From a virus, in IMG/VR virus record IMGVR_UViG_3300015024_000014, positions 1-41,507 of that record: DNA of 41,507 nt; one strand, given 5' to 3'. Position numbers and translations under genes: made by a program. This document shows positions 38,744 to 41,507 of this stretch, piece after piece. Within the stretch, counting starts at the first letter, position 1. Every line of letters starts with the position of its first letter. Under the pieces are notes generated by a model that was not told the origin of the DNA, made no database searches, and saw only the letters and a program-made list of their open reading frames with translations.

Positions 38744-39673
38744 ATGCTCAGTTTCATCGAGGCCGTAGCAGCCGATCCGGATTCCCAGGCGGGAATCATG
38801 ATGGAAGAATTCATTAGAGAAGATCCTATTTTCTCGACTCTAGGTTTTGTTAATGAACCAACCCCTGTTTACACTTACAGCCAAGTCGTAAAAAGTTCCA
38901 CTGCCGGAATGCGTGGATTGAATGAGGAGTTACGTGGTGAGCCATCGCGTGAATCAGACAGTTACGAGACGTTTAAGTTGATGTCTGATTTAATGCAAAC
39001 TGACTGGCAGGTTGCAGCGATCGACCCTAACCGAAAAGCTCGTGAAGAACTCCGTAAGATCCGCGCATTTAAAGATCTGTGGATTCGTCAATTTTTCAAT
39101 GGTTCAACTTCGCTCAATAACCGTGAGTTTGATGGTCTTCGGGCGCGAGTTGAAAAGCTCCCCCGCCAATGGTTGCATAATGACCCAGCAGGCGCTCCAT
39201 TATCTTTGCGGAAGTTACGTCAAGCTATTCTGCGAACGAAAAGCGCAACCGCTATTCTAGTCTCGGCCGACTTGCTTGATTGGATTAGTGAATCGTCACA
39301 ATCTGGCGTCCTTAAAGGTTCTGTTTTTTATAAGCAGGATGAACTAGGTCGATTGGCAATGATGTACAACGGCTTACCAATCTTGGCGATCGCACGGGAT
39401 GAAATGGATCGGGAAATGTTACCCGCAACTGAAATCTCATTTGATGGAACGACGATTAATAACACTTCGATCTATATCGTTAGCTGCCGTGACGGTGGCC
39501 TTCAAGGCATCAATTTTCAAGGGCCAAAGGGATACGGCTTTAATGTCGTTGAACAAGGCTTACGTGGTGTCTACGATCAAACTTTGGTTGAGTATCGTAC
39601 AGGCATTGTGATTGAAGATAAGCGATCGGTTACGCGTCTTGATGGAATCAACCTAGCTCCGGTGACTACCTAA
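38744..39673 (+). CDS. major capsid protein (HK97 fold)
   Basis: The product has 309 residues. The start, MLSFIEAVAADPDSQAG, then IMMEEFIREDPIFSTLGF and VYTYSQVVKSSTAGMRGLNE match the group of small HK97-fold coat proteins lacking a separate delta domain, in which an N-terminal helix is followed by a G(V/L)RGLNE-type E-loop. Later segments FFNGSTSLNNREFDGL and YNGLPILAIARDEM are family-typical A-domain features. It polymerises into the icosahedral shell with the scaffold. An in-frame stop at 38720 leaves ATG 38744 as the only good start. No protease gene is visible nearby. Confidence 0.85.
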   Translation: MLSFIEAVAADPDSQAGIMMEEFIREDPIFSTLGFVNEPTPVYTYSQVVKSSTAGMRGLNEELRGEPSRESDSYETFKLMSDLMQTDWQVAAIDPNRKAREELRKIRAFKDLWIRQFFNGSTSLNNREFDGLRARVEKLPRQWLHNDPAGAPLSLRKLRQAILRTKSATAILVSADLLDWISESSQSGVLKGSVFYKQDELGRLAMMYNGLPILAIARDEMDREMLPATEISFDGTTINNTSIYIVSCRDGGLQGINFQGPKGYGFNVVEQGLRGVYDQTLVEYRTGIVIEDKRSVTRLDGINLAPVTT

Positions 39674-40125
39674 TGACTAACTCTTACTACTACGCGGGTT
39701 TTGCCCCGTCTCGTGAAAAGTTTATCCCAGACGCAAAAAATGAATTGCGTAATCGCTTTAAGGTTGGACCCATTACGGTCACAACTTCTGAGCCTGCAAT
39801 CCCTTTTGAATCTCGCCACTTACACGGCTTGAAAGTTGAACTTGGCGCTGATTCGTACACGCCTTATAACCCAGGCGTTGACTATTGGCAGGTCTCGATC
39901 GATACCTCTACTCAGCCCACGACTGGATTCACTACGATCGCTAGCACGGTCGTTGGCCGAGTTGAGAAAGGTTTAGTTGGAATTGATGGTGAAATTGCAT
40001 TCACTGGTTTGATGATTGAATCAATTACTCCAGTGTCTCAATATGCCAGAGTTACGGCTACAAAGGTAGGCAGTCCAGGCCCACTTAACTACAATGCTCA
40101 CCTCTCACCAACGATGATAATGTAA
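39673..40125 (+). CDS. probable capsid accessory protein
   Basis: This 150-residue protein begins MTNSYYYAGFAPSREKFIPD. It is beta-rich (YNPGVDYWQVSIDTSTQPTT, VGRVEKGLVGIDGEIAFTG). TAATG overlap with the capsid gene implies co-translation. A head decoration or head-tail connector protein is the likely role from position. Family not identified. Confidence 0.5.
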   Translation: MTNSYYYAGFAPSREKFIPDAKNELRNRFKVGPITVTTSEPAIPFESRHLHGLKVELGADSYTPYNPGVDYWQVSIDTSTQPTTGFTTIASTVVGRVEKGLVGIDGEIAFTGLMIESITPVSQYARVTATKVGSPGPLNYNAHLSPTMIM

Positions 40126-40295
40126 TGCATCAAAAACTTTACAAATGGATTGATGAAGCCCTTGAAGACAGAGAAATTGATGTTATTGATGTCTCTGCAT
40201 GGCTTAGTCATGGTTGGTCTTTACTCCCCCCAGCGGCTGCTCCTGAAGCTGTTGAACCAGCACGGAAAAAGGTCGTACCTAGCGAGACGAAATGA
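40125..40295 (+). CDS. small protein between head genes
   Basis: This is a 56-residue frame: MHQKLYKWIDEALEDREIDV, then WLSHGWSLLPP and a Pro/Ala/Lys tail. It is linked on both sides, by TAATG at its start and ATGA at its end. That is strong evidence that it is translated. It resembles the short helical adaptor-like proteins that follow capsid genes. Function unknown. Confidence 0.6.
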   Translation: MHQKLYKWIDEALEDREIDVIDVSAWLSHGWSLLPPAAAPEAVEPARKKVVPSETK

Positions 40296-40753
40296 GCGTA
40301 ATTAATCCACCAATTCAGCATGATTTATTAAACAATACGCAACTATTTCAATTTGGTTGCGTACATCAGATAGATCAGTATGGTGCAATTGTTGGAGGCG
40401 TTCGGGTTGATGCTAACGGTCAAGTCGTTACTCAGTCTGGAACAGCTACGATCGCTCAAAGAACTATCACAGGTGGCTCTTTAACGATTGATAGTGTTAG
40501 TGCTGGCAAGCCTCTAAGCTCTACCGATTACCTGTGTCAATCAGTTCAGATCACGTCAATCAGATCTGACTGGACAGGCAACACGGGGCTAATTGGGGTC
40601 GGTGATACAACAACTTGGTATACGGCCTTTAGGCCAATGGGTGCTCAGATTCTTGACGCTCCGGCAGGTGGCGTTTTGAACTTGAAAAGCGTCATTGTTT
40701 ATGGCTCTGTGATTGGCGATCAAGTCAAATTTCTAGTGTTTAACTCCGTCTAG
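40292..40753 (+). CDS. probable virion surface protein
   Basis: This 153-residue beta-rich protein begins MSVINPPIQHDLLNNTQLFQ. It has jelly-roll-like composition (TGGSLTIDSVSAGKPLSST, GVLNLKSVIVYGSVIGDQ). It is coupled to the preceding gene. Located between capsid and fibre genes, it may be a decoration or fibre-base protein. No family is recognised. Confidence 0.5.
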   Translation: MSVINPPIQHDLLNNTQLFQFGCVHQIDQYGAIVGGVRVDANGQVVTQSGTATIAQRTITGGSLTIDSVSAGKPLSSTDYLCQSVQITSIRSDWTGNTGLIGVGDTTTWYTAFRPMGAQILDAPAGGVLNLKSVIVYGSVIGDQVKFLVFNSV

Positions 40754-40767
40754 GACTGGAGAATCAA

Positions 40768-41013
40768 ATGTCTGTTTTTGGATATTCACCGGGCTATCAA
40801 CCCGTACAAACACCCGCCGCAATAGGCTACACCCACACTCAAGCCTTCTTGTCTACGTCTTGGGTTGTCAACCACAACCTAAACCGATTTACTTCGGTCA
40901 CAACGTACAGACAAGACGGGCTAAAAGTTGAGGGGACCGTTATTGCTAGTAGTCCCAATGTTTCTACAATTACCTTTGCCCTCGCGGTAGCTGGTATCGC
41001 ATATGTCCTCTAG
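40768..41013 (+). CDS. short tail-fibre-like protein
   Basis: This 81-residue protein begins MSVFGYSPGYQPVQTPAAIG. It has the pattern of a C-terminal fibre module common in phages: STSWVVNHNLNRFTSVTTYR, a G..VEG.V strand, and ITFALAVAGIAYVL at the end. GGAG lies 8-9 nt before the ATG. Such modules trimerise or cap fibres. Here it stands alone. Confidence 0.6.
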   Translation: MSVFGYSPGYQPVQTPAAIGYTHTQAFLSTSWVVNHNLNRFTSVTTYRQDGLKVEGTVIASSPNVSTITFALAVAGIAYVL

Positions 41014-41022
41014 GAGTTAGAA

Positions 41023-41507
41023 ATGCCTACTTTTTTAGATCACGTTGATTTTTCCAAAGTTGAAGCCAGAAATCTAGTCGTTCATAAACTAGCAGCAGCC
41101 CCAGCTTCCCCAGTTGCTGGTCAGATCTATTACGACACAACTATAAACAAACAAGGAACCTATAACGGGGTCTCTTGGGACTACGCAGGTAGTGGCGCGG
41201 TAACTTCCATCACCGCAACAGTTCCGCTCGTTTCAACTGGCGGAAATACCCCGACCCTTTCGATTTCGCCTGCAAGTGGAAGCCTTGCCGGGACAATGTC
41301 GCTTAGCGATTTTGTTAAACTGAGTGCATCAACTGCACTTAACACAGCGTCGGCGATCGTACAGCGTGACAGCTCGGGCAATTTCATCGCTTCAACTATC
41401 ACTGCAGCCTTGACCGGGACAGCATCAAATGCGGCCAATCTAGGAACCCAAGCACCTGCATTTTACACAGCCAGGGCGAACCATACAGGGGTCCAAACCA
41501 GCTCTAC
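41023..41507 (+). CDS. tail fibre protein, 5' part
   Basis: This is an open frame of 161 codons from ATG 41023, with GGAG 9 nt ahead, that runs off the window. It begins MPTFLDHVDFSKVEARNLVV, continues with GQIYYDTTINKQGTYNGVSW and repeated Ser/Thr/Ala strands, and reaches NLGTQAPAFYTARANHTGVQ. This matches the L.GQAPAYYLARANHTGTQ repeat typical of tail fibres. It probably forms a trimeric fibre for host contact. Confidence 0.8.
   Translation, partial: MPTFLDHVDFSKVEARNLVVHKLAAAPASPVAGQIYYDTTINKQGTYNGVSWDYAGSGAVTSITATVPLVSTGGNTPTLSISPASGSLAGTMSLSDFVKLSASTALNTASAIVQRDSSGNFIASTITAALTGTASNAANLGTQAPAFYTARANHTGVQTSS

Noticed and set aside
38683-38820. 45-codon frame starting 8 nt after the capsid late motif
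   Set aside because: Overlaps the capsid start in another frame, basic low-complexity translation, no ribosome site. Possibly an upstream frame but not supported as a gene.
1-41507. Integrase, excisionase or attachment sites proving a prophage
   Set aside because: None found; temperate or lytic lifestyle cannot be decided from this window.

Overview
The window reads as part of a tailed double-stranded DNA phage (or a prophage block) of a cyanobacterium. The host is inferred from the very dense CGATCG core, with many full GCGATCGC (HIP1) sites, the cyanobacterial hallmark. Nearly every recognisable gene is a virion or phage-control gene: both terminase subunits, portal, MuF-like minor head protein, scaffold, HK97-fold major capsid protein, tail tube, tail completion proteins, a 3,576-residue tape measure, a modular tail-tip protein and a tail fibre. 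No sheath or contractile baseplate gene is visible, so a siphovirus with a very long tail is most likely. No integrase, tRNA, CRISPR array or insertion sequence was found.

Layout. 1-1.8 kb (minus strand): the start of a HAD-type phosphatase, a helix-turn-helix protein, a coiled-coil/proline-valine-rich protein and small unknowns. 1.84-1.88 kb: a perfect divergent promoter palindrome. 1.9-3.5 kb: a small protein, a phage sigma factor and a DUF3102-like protein. 3.5-8.5 kb: head-tail and tail genes (completion, terminator, tail tube), portal and a probable frameshifted tail-chaperone pair. 8.5-19.2 kb: a large unknown tail protein, scaffold, tail hub/receptor-binding protein, minor head protein and small genes. 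19.3-21.7 kb: small terminase, then a minus-strand operon (unknown, ParB-like, C5 cytosine methyltransferase). 22.5-24.6 kb: short early-type genes behind near-identical sigma70 promoters. 24.7-27.6 kb: large terminase and small genes. 27.7-41.5 kb: tape measure, small zinc protein, capsid, head/tail accessory proteins and the start of a tail fibre.

Main observation: the 10-mer GGGAATAATA occurs nine times exactly and twice as GGGAATAACA. All eleven copies lie in gene-start regions and all point toward the gene. Most are 23-30 nt before a start codon and none has a -35 partner that I can see. It precedes the sigma operon, tail tube, tail chaperone, scaffold, minor head, tail, terminase, tape measure and capsid genes. 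The phage sigma factor at 2125-2760 keeps regions 2 and 3 but its region 4.2 helix-turn-helix is eroded, which fits recognition of a single -10-like element, as in T4 late transcription. I infer a dedicated late-gene regulon read by this sigma. Early genes use host-type TTGACA-17-TATAAT promoters with strong Shine-Dalgarno sites, giving a two-phase programme. The scattered late promoters may explain how an unusually scrambled structural gene order is tolerated.
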